Program-made: the position numbers and the translations under genes
Shown: piece by piece, positions 35,352 through 44,511 of the stretch
How the letters are laid out: every line of letters begins with the position of its first letter
Position numbering within the stretch: position 1 is the stretch's first letter
Assembly: GCA_963847965.1 (NCBI GenBank)
Contig: CAWKCG010000043.1
Span: 62,001-126,000, forward strand
Source: Palsa-504 sp963847965
GTDB lineage: Bacteria; Actinomycetota; Actinomycetes; Streptosporangiales; Streptosporangiaceae
Direction: 5' to 3'
Length of the DNA: 64,000 bases
The notes under the pieces: generated by a model
Told to the model about the DNA's origin: nothing
Databases searched by the model: none
What the model saw: the letters and a program-made list of their open reading frames with translations, nothing else

Positions 35352-36533
35352 TCAGTCGTCGGAATAGGGGTTCAGTGCCTGGATCGGCCTGCCCTCGGCG
35401 AACCGGGCGGGCCGGAACGGGGCGAGGTCGACGCTGCCCGGCGGCGGGCCGGCGATCAGCCCGGCCAGGCTCTCGCCGACCGCGGGCGCGATCTTGAAGC
35501 CCATGCCGGAGAAGCCCGCCGCGACGATCAGCCCGTCCACGCCGGGCAGGCGTCCGAGCAGCGGCCGGGCGTCGGGGGTCATGTCGTACACGCCGGTGAC
35601 CCCGCCGGCCAGGCCGGCGTCCGCGAGCGAGGGAACCCGGCCGACGGCCGCCTGCAACAGCGGCACCAGATCCTCCTGGCTGGCGGTGACGGCGATGTCG
35701 GGGTCCGCGCCGCGCGGGCCGGCGAACGAGCCGACGAGCGTCATCGCGCCGCCAGCCTCCGGCCGGAAGTAGCTCGCAGTGGTGGAGTCGATGCCAGCGA
35801 CCGGGGCGCCCTGGCCCGCGGGGTGGGCGAGCACGGCGACCCGGTGCAGCTCGGTTTCGATCGGCAGGGTGACGCCGGCGGTCCGCAGCAGCGGCGGGGA
35901 CCACACCCCGGCCGCGAGGACCACCGTTCCTGCGTACTCCCGGCCGCTGGGCCCGCCGCCTGCGCCGCGCTCGCCGGTTTCGACGCCGGTCACCCGGCCG
36001 TCGTCGGTGAGCAGCGACCGGACCGGCGTGTTCGGGCGGTACCGCACCCCCGCCGCCCGCGCGGCGGCCAGCAGGTCGCCGGCCACCACCGCACCGTCCC
36101 CGTAACCGCCGCCCGGCTCCCAGGCGGCGCACCCAATGTCGTCGGCCCGCAGCCCCGGTGCCACTTCCTTGAGCCTGGCGGCGTCGATCACCTCGGCCCG
36201 CGCGCCCAGCGCGCGCTGCATGGCCACGTTGGCCCGCAGCGCCTGCTCTTCGCCGGGCGAGACGATCCGGACGAACCCGGTCCGGCGGATGCACCTGGGA
36301 CGGCCGACGAGATCCGGCCAGGCCTCGAACATCGCGTCGCTGCGCACCGCCAGCTCGACCTCGGGCGCGAAGGTGTAGTGCATCCGGATCAGCGCGGACG
36401 ACCGGCAGCTCATCCCGGCGCCCGCGGTCGCACGGTCGAGCACCAGCACCTCGCCGACGTCGGCCAGGCTCAGCTGGAACGCGATGGCTGAGCCGATCAC
36501 GCCGGCCCCGACGATGATGACGTCCGCGCTCAT
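35352..36533 (-). CDS. FAD-dependent oxidoreductase of the DAO (sarcosine/glycine oxidase) family
   Basis: 393 residues. FAD-binding GAGVIGSAIAFQLSLA at residues 8-23, the ALIRMHYTFAPEVELAVRSD substrate-side region, GGGYGDGAVVAGDLL and C-terminal VYDMTPDARPLLGRLPGVDG, VAAGFSGMGFKIAPAVGESL are typical for sarcosine-oxidase-like enzymes that oxidise secondary or tertiary amino acids. ATG 36533 starts within the expected overlap with the upstream FAD gene. With the Rieske enzyme it suggests successive demethylation and oxidation of an N-methylated amino acid. Confidence 0.9.
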   Translation of the reverse strand: MSADVIIVGAGVIGSAIAFQLSLADVGEVLVLDRATAGAGMSCRSSALIRMHYTFAPEVELAVRSDAMFEAWPDLVGRPRCIRRTGFVRIVSPGEEQALRANVAMQRALGARAEVIDAARLKEVAPGLRADDIGCAAWEPGGGYGDGAVVAGDLLAAARAAGVRYRPNTPVRSLLTDDGRVTGVETGERGAGGGPSGREYAGTVVLAAGVWSPPLLRTAGVTLPIETELHRVAVLAHPAGQGAPVAGIDSTTASYFRPEAGGAMTLVGSFAGPRGADPDIAVTASQEDLVPLLQAAVGRVPSLADAGLAGGVTGVYDMTPDARPLLGRLPGVDGLIVAAGFSGMGFKIAPAVGESLAGLIAGPPPGSVDLAPFRPARFAEGRPIQALNPYSDD

Positions 36534-38171
36534 CGCCTGCTCCGGCCGCCCCGGCCGCCCGCGGGCCGCGCAGGTCGGCGAGGACCCGGCGGGCCGCGTT
36601 ATAGCCGGGGGCCCCGGTGACGCCGCCGCCGGGGTGAGCGCCGGCGCCGCACAGGTAGAGCCCGGGGACCGGCGTCGCGTACCGGGCCCACCCGGGCACC
36701 GGTCGCATGTGAAACAGCTGGTCCGGGGCGATGTCACCGTGGAAGATGTTGCCCTCGGTGAGGCCGTACTCGCGCTCCAGGTCCAGCGGGGTCAGCACGT
36801 GCCTGGCTACCACCGCCGCGGGGACGTTGGGCGCGAACTGGCCGATCCTGGCCAGGACCCGGTCGCCCAGCTCGTCCCGCAGGCCGTCCCACGTCCCCTC
36901 GGCCAGCCGGTAGGGCAGGTACTGGACGAAGCAGGTCATGATGTGGCGCCCGGGCGGGGCCAGCGAGCCGTCCACGGCGGAGGCGACCACGCAGTCGATG
37001 AACAGCTGGTCCGCGTCGGCCAGCTCGCCTCGCTTGGCCCGGTCGTAGCAGGCGTCCGCGACCGCGAGATCGGGCGGCAGGGTGAACAGCGCGCGCCGGC
37101 CCGGCCGGCGTCGGCCGGCATGCCGCGCACCTCCGGCTCGGCGTCCAGCACCAGGTTGACCTTGCCGCACGGCCCGTCCATCCTGATCCCGCCGACCGCG
37201 GCGCGGAAGTCGTCAGGAAGCTCCGCCTTGTCGACCAGGTGCAGGAAGGTCCGCTTCGGGTCGGCGCCGGACAGTACCGTTCCGGCCGCGACCTCGGTGC
37301 CGTCCTCCAGCGCGACCCCGGCCGCCCGGCCGCCCTGGACCAGGATCCGCGCGACCTGCGCGCCGGTGGCGATATGCAGCCCGGCGGCGCGGCCCGCCGA
37401 GGCGATCGCGTCGCTGATCGCGCCCATGCCGCCCAGCACGTGTCCGGCGAACCCCTGCTCTGCGTGCTCACCGCCGGACAGCAGGTGGAAGGCCAGGCCG
37501 ACGAGGGTGCCCGGCTGGTACGGGCCGCCGTGCTTGCCGTACAGGTTGTTGGCCAGCAGCAGCGCCTTGGCCTGCCTGGACTCGAAGCGGGACTCGATGA
37601 ACTGGCCCAGGCTGCCGGTCAGCAGGACGGTCAGGCCCTCAAGCTCGCGGCCGCGCACTCCGCGCAGCCCCCGGGCCAGGCGCAGCAGCTCACGGTAGCC
37701 GCGCAGGCCGGTGGCCCGGGTGTCGGGGGGAAGTTCCATGAACAGCGGCTGCAGCCGGGCGGCCAGGCCGCGCAGCTCGGCGTCCGCGGCCAGGTACGCC
37801 CGGGCGTCGGCCGGGCAGAAGCGGGCGATCTCAGCGGCGGTCCGGCCGGGGTCGTTCCACGCGGCCACGACCTCGCCGCCGTCCAGGGCGACCTGGAGCG
37901 CGGGCTCGCACGGCACCATGCGCAGCCCGTGGGCGGCCAGGTTCAGCTCCCTGATCACCTCGGGCCGCAGCATGGACGCGATGTAGGAGGTGGTGGAGGC
38001 CCGGCAGCCCGGGGCGATCTGCTCGGTGACGCAGCACCCGCCCACGACCTCACGCCGCTCGACCACCAGCGTGGCCAGCCCGGCCCGGGCCAGGAGCGCT
38101 CCCGCGGTCAGGCCGTTGTGCCCGGCGCCCACCACAACGACGTCGTACCTGGTGCCTCGCGTCACGGTCAT
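36530..38171 (-). pseudogene. phytoene-desaturase-like NAD(P)/FAD oxidoreductase (PYROXD2 type), frameshifted
   Basis: From ATG 38171: FAD motif VVVGAGHNGLTAGALLARAG with VVERREVVGGC, substrate domain TSYIASMLRPEV, GGMGAISDAIASAGRAAGL, and VLSGADPKRTFL. At about 37090-37112 the frame shifts to RALFTLPPDLAVADACYDRA, continuing to CGAGAHPGGGVTGAPGYNAA, the C-terminal FAD signature. After that the frame has no stop near the next gene; an ATGA-type end at 36530-36533 would be expected, so a second indel near the end is likely. Substrate unknown; it is the first gene of the minus-strand operon. Confidence 0.8.
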
Positions 38172-38177
38172 AATTTT

Positions 38178-38190
38178 TGACTTTCGGTCA
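38178..38190. promoter_or_regulatory. TGAC-N5-GTCA palindrome between divergent genes (TetR operator candidate)
   Basis: TGACTTTCGGTCA, a 4+5+4 inverted repeat in the AT-rich 102-bp space between the FAD gene and a TetR gene; a second GGTCAT lies at 38165. A TTGACT -35-like box (38177-38182) overlaps it. Placement fits autoregulation by the adjacent TetR protein. Confidence 0.5.
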
Positions 38191-38273
38191 TTTAAGAAGC
38201 GATGATGGTAGTATGATGAGATGAGTTAGCTGCTGTCAAGGATCTTCTAGACAGACTAGGAGCGGAACGATAA

Positions 38274-38978
38274 ATGACTGCTGGTCACATTGTAACCCCG
38301 GGTCGGCGCGTGCCCGTCCGCGCGCCCGCGCGTCAGGCGGCCAGGCAGGAGCGGATCGTCAGCGTGGCGATGCGGCACTTCGCCGAGCGCGGGTACGACG
38401 GGGTGCGCATCGAGGAGATCGCCCGGGAGGCCGGCGTGGCCAAGGGGGCGGTGTTCGGCTACTTCAGCAGCAAGGCACGGCTGTTCCTGGCCGCGTACCA
38501 GGCGGCCGCGCGCTCGTTCAGCAGCTACCTTGAGGCACCGCCGGAGATCATCGGGCAGGGCTTCTTCGCGGTCGTCACCTACTGGATCGAGCACACCCCG
38601 CACATGATCGACGAGGACTGGGTGCCGTACCGGGTCACGCTGCTCGGCAACTACTGCTCCAGCCTGCAGCTGCGGCGGGAGATCACCCAGTTCCTCGTGC
38701 GCGAGGACCCGTACGGCACGCGGGCGTTCGTGCAGTTCGGCATCGACCGCGGTGAGATCCGCACCGACATTGACGTGAAGATGATCGTGTCCATGGTCGA
38801 CTGGCTGATGGACCGGGTGCAGGACGCGATCGTCACCGAGGAGCTTGACCCCGGGCTGTTCGGCTCGGCCACCCAGTCCCTGCCGATGCGGGAACTGCGG
38901 GTGCGCCAGTTCGTGGAACTGCTCCGCGGCGCGATCGGGACCGGCCCGGCGGAGCCCGCGGCAGGGGGGGCCTCATGA
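38274..38978 (+). CDS. TetR/AcrR-family transcriptional regulator
   Basis: 234 residues. The N-terminal HTH domain reads RQERIVSVAMRHFAERGYDG, IEEIAREAGVAKGAVFGYFS; the C-terminal ligand domain is diverse. ATG 38274 has AGGAGCGG upstream. It diverges from the FAD/Rieske/importer operon and overlaps the hydrolase start (ATGA at 38975), so it probably controls both directions in response to a pathway compound. Confidence 0.9.
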   Translation: MTAGHIVTPGRRVPVRAPARQAARQERIVSVAMRHFAERGYDGVRIEEIAREAGVAKGAVFGYFSSKARLFLAAYQAAARSFSSYLEAPPEIIGQGFFAVVTYWIEHTPHMIDEDWVPYRVTLLGNYCSSLQLRREITQFLVREDPYGTRAFVQFGIDRGEIRTDIDVKMIVSMVDWLMDRVQDAIVTEELDPGLFGSATQSLPMRELRVRQFVELLRGAIGTGPAEPAAGGAS

Positions 38979-41028
38979 CGGAAGCTCAGCGCATGGCGGT
39001 CAGGGAGGCCAGGATCCCGGTGCGGGACGGCACCGAGCTAGCGGCGACGCTGTACCTGCCCGCCACCGGGCCGGCGGTCCCGGCCCTGCTCGAGTACCTG
39101 CCCTACCGCAAGGACGACGCGATGCTGGCCCGCGACTACGAGCTGTACGCCCATATGACCAGGCACGGCTACGCCGGCGCCAGGGTGGACATCCGCGGGA
39201 CCGGCGGCAGCGGCGGTGACCTGCCCGAGGGCGAGTACACCGAGACCGAGCAGCGTGACGCCGAGGACGTGATCGCCTGGCTGGCGGCCCAGCCGTGGTG
39301 CACAGGTGCCGTCGGGATGTGGGGAATCTCATGGGGCGGCTTCAACGCGATCCAGGTCGCGCTGCGCCTGCCGCCGGCGCTGAAGGCGATCATCGCGGTG
39401 GACGCCTCCGACGACCTGTTCCACGACGACGTGCACTACATCGACGGGCTGCTGCACCTCGACGAGTACGCGCTGATGATCGACCACCTGAACGCGCTGC
39501 CGCCCGCGCCGGACTTCCCGGTTGACGAGGCGATCCTGGCCCGCAGGTTCGACAGCGAGCCGTGGCTGATGACGTGGCTGGCCAGGCAGCAGGACGGCCC
39601 CTACTGGCGGCGCGCGTCGCTGCGGCCGGATTACGCCCGGCTCACGATCCCGGCGTTCCTGATCGGCGGCTGGTACGACGGGTACCGGGACTCGGTGCCC
39701 AGGATGCTCGCGGCGGCAGCGGCCCCGGTCAAGATCATGATCGGCCCGTGGAACCATACCTACCCGCACAACGCGGTGCCCGGGCCGTCCGTCGAATGGC
39801 GCGCCGAAGCCGTCCGGTGGTGGGACCACTGGCTGAAGGGCGCGGAGAACGGGATCATGTCCGAGCCGCCCGTCACGGTCTACGTCCGGCACTGGCACCC
39901 GCCGGACCAGGGCCTGGCGGAGATCCCCGGGCGCTGGCGGACCGAGACGGCCTTTCCCCCCGCAGGCACGGTGTACCGGGCCTGGCACTGCGGCCCGGAG
40001 CGGAACCTGTCGGCCGATCCCCCGGCGGAGGGCTCGGTCACGCTGCGGTACGTGCCGTCGGCCGGGGCGGAGGCTGGCCACTGGTGGGGCGAGCTGACCG
40101 CAGACCAGCGGGGCGCGGACGCGTTCAGCCTGGTCTTCGACAGCCCGCCGCTGGCTGAGGAGGTGGAGATCCTGGGCTTCCCGCTGGTGGAACTGCACGG
40201 CAGCGCCGATGCCGAGCCGCTGCACTGGTTCGGCCGGCTATGCGACGTGGCACCGGACGGCGCGGTCACGCTGGTGACCGGCGGAGGCCGGGCGGGACGG
40301 CCGGATCCGCTGCGCGACGCCGGCTCGCTTCCCGGCCGCGCGGTCCCGCCTGCCGGGCCGGCCCTGCCCGCCCCGGCGACACCGCCCGCCCCGGCCACAC
40401 CGCCCGCCCCGGCTACACCGCCCGCTCCGGCCACACCGCCCGCACTGCCGCTGGAGCTGCACGTCACCTCGTGGGTCTTCGCGCGCGGCCACCGGATAAG
40501 GCTCGCGCTGTCCAACGCGATGTGGCCGATGATCTGGCCGACGCCGCACCCGGCCACGGCCACGGTGCGGCTCGGGCCGGGCGGGACCCGGCTAGTGCTC
40601 CCGGTGGTCCCGGCGGCCGACCGGCCTGCGCCGCTGCTCGCCGCGCCCGGCCCGCCGGAGCGTGTGCCCGGCGTCCGGCACTGGGGCGAGATGCTCCCGG
40701 TCCGGTGGACCCGGCAGCAAGACGGCGCCGAGGGTACCGCGACCTGGTGGCGGGGCAGCACCGGTACCGAGTTCGCCTGGGGCCGGGTGGTGGACGAGGA
40801 GTACCTGCGCTACTGGGTGCATGACGCGCGGCCCGCCGACGCCACGGCGCACGGCGAGGCCCGCACCGAGATCCACGCCGCGGCCGGCTGCTGAGCGCCA
40901 GCTCGGTCCTCGATCTGGCCGGAGACCGGGGCTGGCTGCATTACAGCTACCGCCGGGAACTGCGGTGCGACGGAATCCTCATCCGCGAGCGCAGCTGGCA
41001 GCGCCGTTACCCGCGCGACGGCCACTGA
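38975..41028 (+). pseudogene. CocE/NonD-family serine hydrolase, frameshifted near the C-terminus
   Basis: X-Pro-dipeptidyl-peptidase-like alpha/beta hydrolase. Catalytic triad candidates are Ser in GMWGISWGGF, Asp in GGWYDGYRDS and His in GPWNHTYPH; family members cleave acyl esters or amides. A C-terminal jelly-roll follows. An 18-bp repeat at 40367-40438 inserts Pro-Ala-Thr repeats inside it. The running frame stops at 40894, but a one-base shift at about 40880-40890 continues as LDLAGDRGWLHYSYRREL and RERSWQRRYPRDGH to TGA 41028, the normal family end. The active site is unaffected, so the shorter protein might still work. Confidence 0.85.
40367..40438 (+). repeat. four 18-bp tandem repeats inside the hydrolase gene
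   Basis: Unit CCCGCCCCGGCNACACCG, four copies starting at 40367, 40385, 40403 and 40421, differing at one or two positions each and encoding Pro-Ala-Pro-Ala-Thr-Pro. An in-frame minisatellite between the hydrolase and jelly-roll strands. Confidence 0.9.
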
Positions 41029-41043
41029 ACGGCGGCGGTGCGG

Positions 41044-41658
41044 TCACCCGCGCACGAGGGCGGCCGGGTCGAGCGCCAGTTCGCGCGCGACGAACTCGCG
41101 CGCCCAGGCGGCGCTCTGGTCGCGGTTCTGGATACCGCGGTGCACGATGGCCTGCACCGCGAGCCCGTCAAGCAGGGCGGTGATCCGCCACGCCGCACCG
41201 CGCGGATCGGCCGTGCTGAACTCGCCGCTTCCCACCCCGTCCTGGATGATCGCGATCAGCGACTCCTTCCAGCGCAGGTCGACCTCGCGGCCCACCTGGC
41301 GGAGTTCCGGCTCGCGCAGCGCCGCCGCCCATCCCTCGATCCACAGGCGCCACCCCTTGGCCCGCCCGGTCGGCGCGTACCAGTCCAGGGCGGTACTGAG
41401 CCGGTCGAGCGCGGTCGGCAGGCCGGCGACGAGCTTCTCCAGGCGATCAAGGTCTTGCTGGGCGGCCCAGGTGAACGCCTCGGCGATCAGGGTCTCCTTG
41501 GTCTGGAAGTGGTAGACGATGAGCGCCGGGCTGACCGACAGGGCGCGGGCCACGTCGGACATCCGCAGGGCATCGATGCCGACCGACTCGATCTGCGTCA
41601 CGGTGGCGCGCAGGATCTCCTCCCGGCGCAGATCGGCATCCTTGCGGGTGCGGGGCAC
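41044..41658 (-). CDS. TetR-family transcriptional regulator
   Basis: 204 residues from GTG 41658 (PRTRKDADLRREEILRATVT). HTH: IDALRMSDVARALSVSPALI, YHFQTKETLI. The C-terminal half (GWRLWIEGWAAALREPELRQ) is like the BetI/TetR_C_6 type often near amine or acyl-CoA catabolism. It is the last gene after the acyl-CoA dehydrogenase on the same strand (76-bp gap) and is the best candidate to bind the paired operators at 46655 and 46742. Confidence 0.88.
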   Translation of the reverse strand: MPRTRKDADLRREEILRATVTQIESVGIDALRMSDVARALSVSPALIVYHFQTKETLIAEAFTWAAQQDLDRLEKLVAGLPTALDRLSTALDWYAPTGRAKGWRLWIEGWAAALREPELRQVGREVDLRWKESLIAIIQDGVGSGEFSTADPRGAAWRITALLDGLAVQAIVHRGIQNRDQSAAWAREFVARELALDPAALVRG

Positions 41659-41734
41659 GCCACGAGGATAAGCCAGCGGCCCGCCCGGCGGGGCTGCGGC
41701 AGGCGGGCCCGGTGTCCCGGTCGTGGGCATGGGC

Positions 41735-42919
41735 TCAGGGCAGGTGCCGCGCGATGACCATCCGCATGATGTCGGAGGTGCCTTCCTCGATCTCCTCGAG
41801 CTTGGCGTCGCGCATCCACTGCTCGACCGGGTATTCGCGGGAGTAGCCCCAGCCGCCGAGGGTCTGCACCGCGGCCCAGGTGCAGAACATCGCGGTCTCG
41901 GACGCGGTGAGCTTGGCCATCGCCGCCAGGCCGGTCGCCTGCCCGCCGGCGTCGATGGCGCGGGCGGTGCGCAGGACGAGCAGCCTGGCGGCCTCGATGC
42001 GGCTGGCCATGTCGGCGAGCCGGAACGCGACGGCCTGGTGCTCGATGATCGGCTTGCCGAACTGGACGCGGGTGCGCGCGTAGTCGCGGGCGTACTCGTA
42101 CGCGGCCCTGGCCGCGCCGACCGCGGCCGCCCCGAGGATGGCGCGCGAGATGTCGAAGGTGCGCATCAGCCCGTGGAAGCCCTGCCCCTCGGCGCCGAGC
42201 CGGTCCTGTTCGGGCACGAACAGGTCGGTGAAGAACAGCTCGCGGCAGACGATCGCGCGCTGGCCCATCTTGCGCATCGGCTCGCCGGCCTCCAGTCCCG
42301 CGGTGCCAGCCTCGACGAGAAACGCGGACACGCCGCTGGACCGCTGGGCGGGATCGGTCTTGGCGAAGACGACGTAGAACCTGGCGGCGCCGGCGTTGGA
42401 GATCCAGGCCTTCTGCCCGTTGAGGAGGTATCCTCCGGCGGCCGGGGCGGCGGTCGTCCTGATCGACGCGGCGTCAGAACCCGCGCCGGGCTCGGTCGTG
42501 GCCAGCGCGGTCATCGGCGCGTCGGGCCCGGTCAGCGGGGTGAGCCAGCGCTTGTGCTGCTCGGGCGTGCCGAGCGCGAGCACGGGGTCGGCGAAGAAGC
42601 CATTGGAGCAGAGCAGGTTGCCGATGCCCGGGTCGCCCACGCACAGTTCCTCCTGGACCAGGCACTGGGTGAACACGTCGGTGTAGCCGCCCCCGCCGAC
42701 CTCGGCCGGCAGCATGAAGTCGGTGATGCCGACCTGCGCCGCCTTCTTCCAGATGTCGACAGGCGTGACGACGTCGGCCTCGTCGACCTCGCGGGCGCGC
42801 GGGCGGATCTCGTCCCTGGCGAAGTCACGGCACAGCTCGACGATAGCGCGCTGCTCGTCGGTGAGCGGCCACGGCTCGGTGAGCGCGTTCATGGTGGTCC
42901 TTTCGTGGGTGCGGGTCAT
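41735..42919 (-). CDS. acyl-CoA dehydrogenase
   Basis: 394 residues. N-terminal LTDEQRAIVELCRDFARDEI, FAD/substrate segment ALATTEPGAGSDAASI, NGQKAWISNAGAA, then GRTF-like DYARTRVQFGKPI and the C-terminal catalytic region KLEEIEEGTSDIMRM with the Glu base in EGTSDI. It oxidises an acyl-CoA at the alpha-beta position using FAD and passes electrons to ETF. Start ATG 42919 overlaps the stop of the ThDP enzyme (ATGA), so it should use the CoA ester made by the operon. Confidence 0.93.
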   Translation of the reverse strand: MTRTHERTTMNALTEPWPLTDEQRAIVELCRDFARDEIRPRAREVDEADVVTPVDIWKKAAQVGITDFMLPAEVGGGGYTDVFTQCLVQEELCVGDPGIGNLLCSNGFFADPVLALGTPEQHKRWLTPLTGPDAPMTALATTEPGAGSDAASIRTTAAPAAGGYLLNGQKAWISNAGAARFYVVFAKTDPAQRSSGVSAFLVEAGTAGLEAGEPMRKMGQRAIVCRELFFTDLFVPEQDRLGAEGQGFHGLMRTFDISRAILGAAAVGAARAAYEYARDYARTRVQFGKPIIEHQAVAFRLADMASRIEAARLLVLRTARAIDAGGQATGLAAMAKLTASETAMFCTWAAVQTLGGWGYSREYPVEQWMRDAKLEEIEEGTSDIMRMVIARHLP

Positions 42920-44511
42920 CGGGCGGCGTCCTCGGGGAGGTGGATCAGCGTGGGGCGGTCCGCCGCGAGCGCCGTGGCGAGCACGCTGGCCAGCTCGGCC
43001 GGGCCGCCGGCCCGCGCGCCGTGACAGCCGAGCGACCGGGCCAGCTCGGCGAAGTCCGGCTGAAGCAGGTCGACGGCGTGGACCGGATCGCCGCGGGCGG
43101 CCATCTCGGCCCGGATCTCGCCGTACCCGCCGTTGTCCACGACGACGACCGGCAGCGGCAGCCGCAGCCCGGCGGCGCTGATCAGTTCGGGGACCGTGAA
43201 CATGATGCCGCCGTCGCCGTGCAGCGCGATCACGGGCGTGTCCGGCCGGGCCAGCTTGGCCCCGATCGCGGCGGGCAGGCCGTAGCCGAGGGTGCCCAGC
43301 CCGGTCGGGTATAGCAGCGACCGCGGGTGGTAGGCGGGCAGGTTGGACAGGACGCCGTAGTAGCAGGCCATGGTGCTGTCACCGGCCAGGATCCCGTCGG
43401 TACCGAGCGCTTGGGCGAGCGCGCCGACCAGGCCGAGGTACGCGGCGCCTTCGGCGCGCGCGTCGGCCTGGAGGTCCTTCCTGGCCTGCGCCGCGCGCGC
43501 CGCGGCGCAGGCCCTGCCGCCGGCGGCGGGCAGCCGGGCGATGATGGCGCGCAGGGCCAGCGCCGCGTCGGCGACGATCGCGACGTCGGGCACCGCGTTG
43601 GTGGTCGCGGACGCCGCGTCGATGTCCACCCGGACCAGGGTGCCGCGGATGTCCAGCGGGCCGGTCCACAGGTCGGACGGGGCAAGCTCGGTGCCGACCG
43701 CGAGCACGACGTCGCTGCCGGAGACGAGCCGGTGCACGGCCGGGTGGTGCAGCCCCGCGCCGACCGCGAGAGGGTGGTCATCGCGCAGGCAGCCCTTCCC
43801 GTTCGCGGTGGTGACGACCGGGGCGCCGGCCAGTTCGGCGAGCTCGCGCAGCTCGGGGGATGCCGCGCTGGCGCCGCCCCCGGCGATGATCACCGGCCGC
43901 CGCGCCGCGGCCAGCGCGGATGCCGCCGCCGCCACCTGCGCGATCCCCGGCGCGGCGGGCGGGACCTGGATCGGGCCGATGATCTCGGCGGGCGCGCGCT
44001 CGCCGAGCAGGTCAAGCGGGAGCTCCAGGTGCACCGGCCGGGGGCGTCCGGTGGCCATCGCGGCGTAGGCCTGGGCCACGGCCAGCGGGATCTCCGCCAC
44101 GCTGGTGACCCGGTGGCTGTAGGCGACCACGGCGCCGAGCGCGGCGTGCTGGTCCTTCACCTCGTGCAGGTAACCGTGGCCGCGGCCGGGATGGTGCAGC
44201 GACGGCCCGGGCGAGATCAGCAGCATCGGGACGGAGTCGGAGTAGGCCTGGGCCGCGGCGGTCGCCGCGTTCAGCACCGCGGGCCCGGTGGTGGTGATGC
44301 ACACTCCCGGCCGGCCGCTGGCGCGGGCCCAGCCGTCGGCCGCGAAGCCGGCGCCCTGCTCGTGCCTCGGCGAGACGTGCCGGATGCCGTAGCGCGCCAG
44401 CGCGGCGTAGATCGGCAGGTTGTGCGTGCCGGGAATGCCGAACACGGTGTCTGCGCCGTGCGCCTGCAGGGCCGCGACGAGCGCTTCGCCGCCGGTCAGC
44501 GTCGCGCTCAC
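42916..44511 (-). CDS. ThDP-dependent 2-oxoacid decarboxylase/synthase family enzyme (AruI-like)
   Basis: 531 residues of the acetolactate-synthase fold. Catalytic Glu51 lies in RHEQGAGFAADG; the Pyr domain has TTTGPAVLNAATAAAQAYSD; the central domain is present; the PP domain has the Mg-ThDP motif GDGGIMFTVPELISA followed by DNGGYGEI. The segment HPGRGHGYLHEVKDQ resembles 5-guanidino-2-oxopentanoate decarboxylase (AruI) more than biosynthetic IlvB, and no small subunit is adjacent. GTG 44511 gives a proper N-terminus (TGGEALVAALQAHGADTVFG). In context it may decarboxylate a 2-oxoacid produced by the divergent dehydrogenase. Confidence 0.85.
   Translation of the reverse strand: MSATLTGGEALVAALQAHGADTVFGIPGTHNLPIYAALARYGIRHVSPRHEQGAGFAADGWARASGRPGVCITTTGPAVLNAATAAAQAYSDSVPMLLISPGPSLHHPGRGHGYLHEVKDQHAALGAVVAYSHRVTSVAEIPLAVAQAYAAMATGRPRPVHLELPLDLLGERAPAEIIGPIQVPPAAPGIAQVAAAASALAAARRPVIIAGGGASAASPELRELAELAGAPVVTTANGKGCLRDDHPLAVGAGLHHPAVHRLVSGSDVVLAVGTELAPSDLWTGPLDIRGTLVRVDIDAASATTNAVPDVAIVADAALALRAIIARLPAAGGRACAAARAAQARKDLQADARAEGAAYLGLVGALAQALGTDGILAGDSTMACYYGVLSNLPAYHPRSLLYPTGLGTLGYGLPAAIGAKLARPDTPVIALHGDGGIMFTVPELISAAGLRLPLPVVVVDNGGYGEIRAEMAARGDPVHAVDLLQPDFAELARSLGCHGARAGGPAELASVLATALAADRPTLIHLPEDAAR

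Noticed and set aside
41376..41383. Search for an att-site copy of the tRNA-Thr 3' end elsewhere in the window
   Set aside because: TTCGAACC-like strings occur only in unrelated coding contexts; no extended match to the tRNA 3' end was found.
42916..44511. Acetolactate synthase large subunit for branched-chain synthesis
   Set aside because: No regulatory subunit or ilvC nearby; motif near residue 110 and the catabolic context favour an AruI-like decarboxylase.
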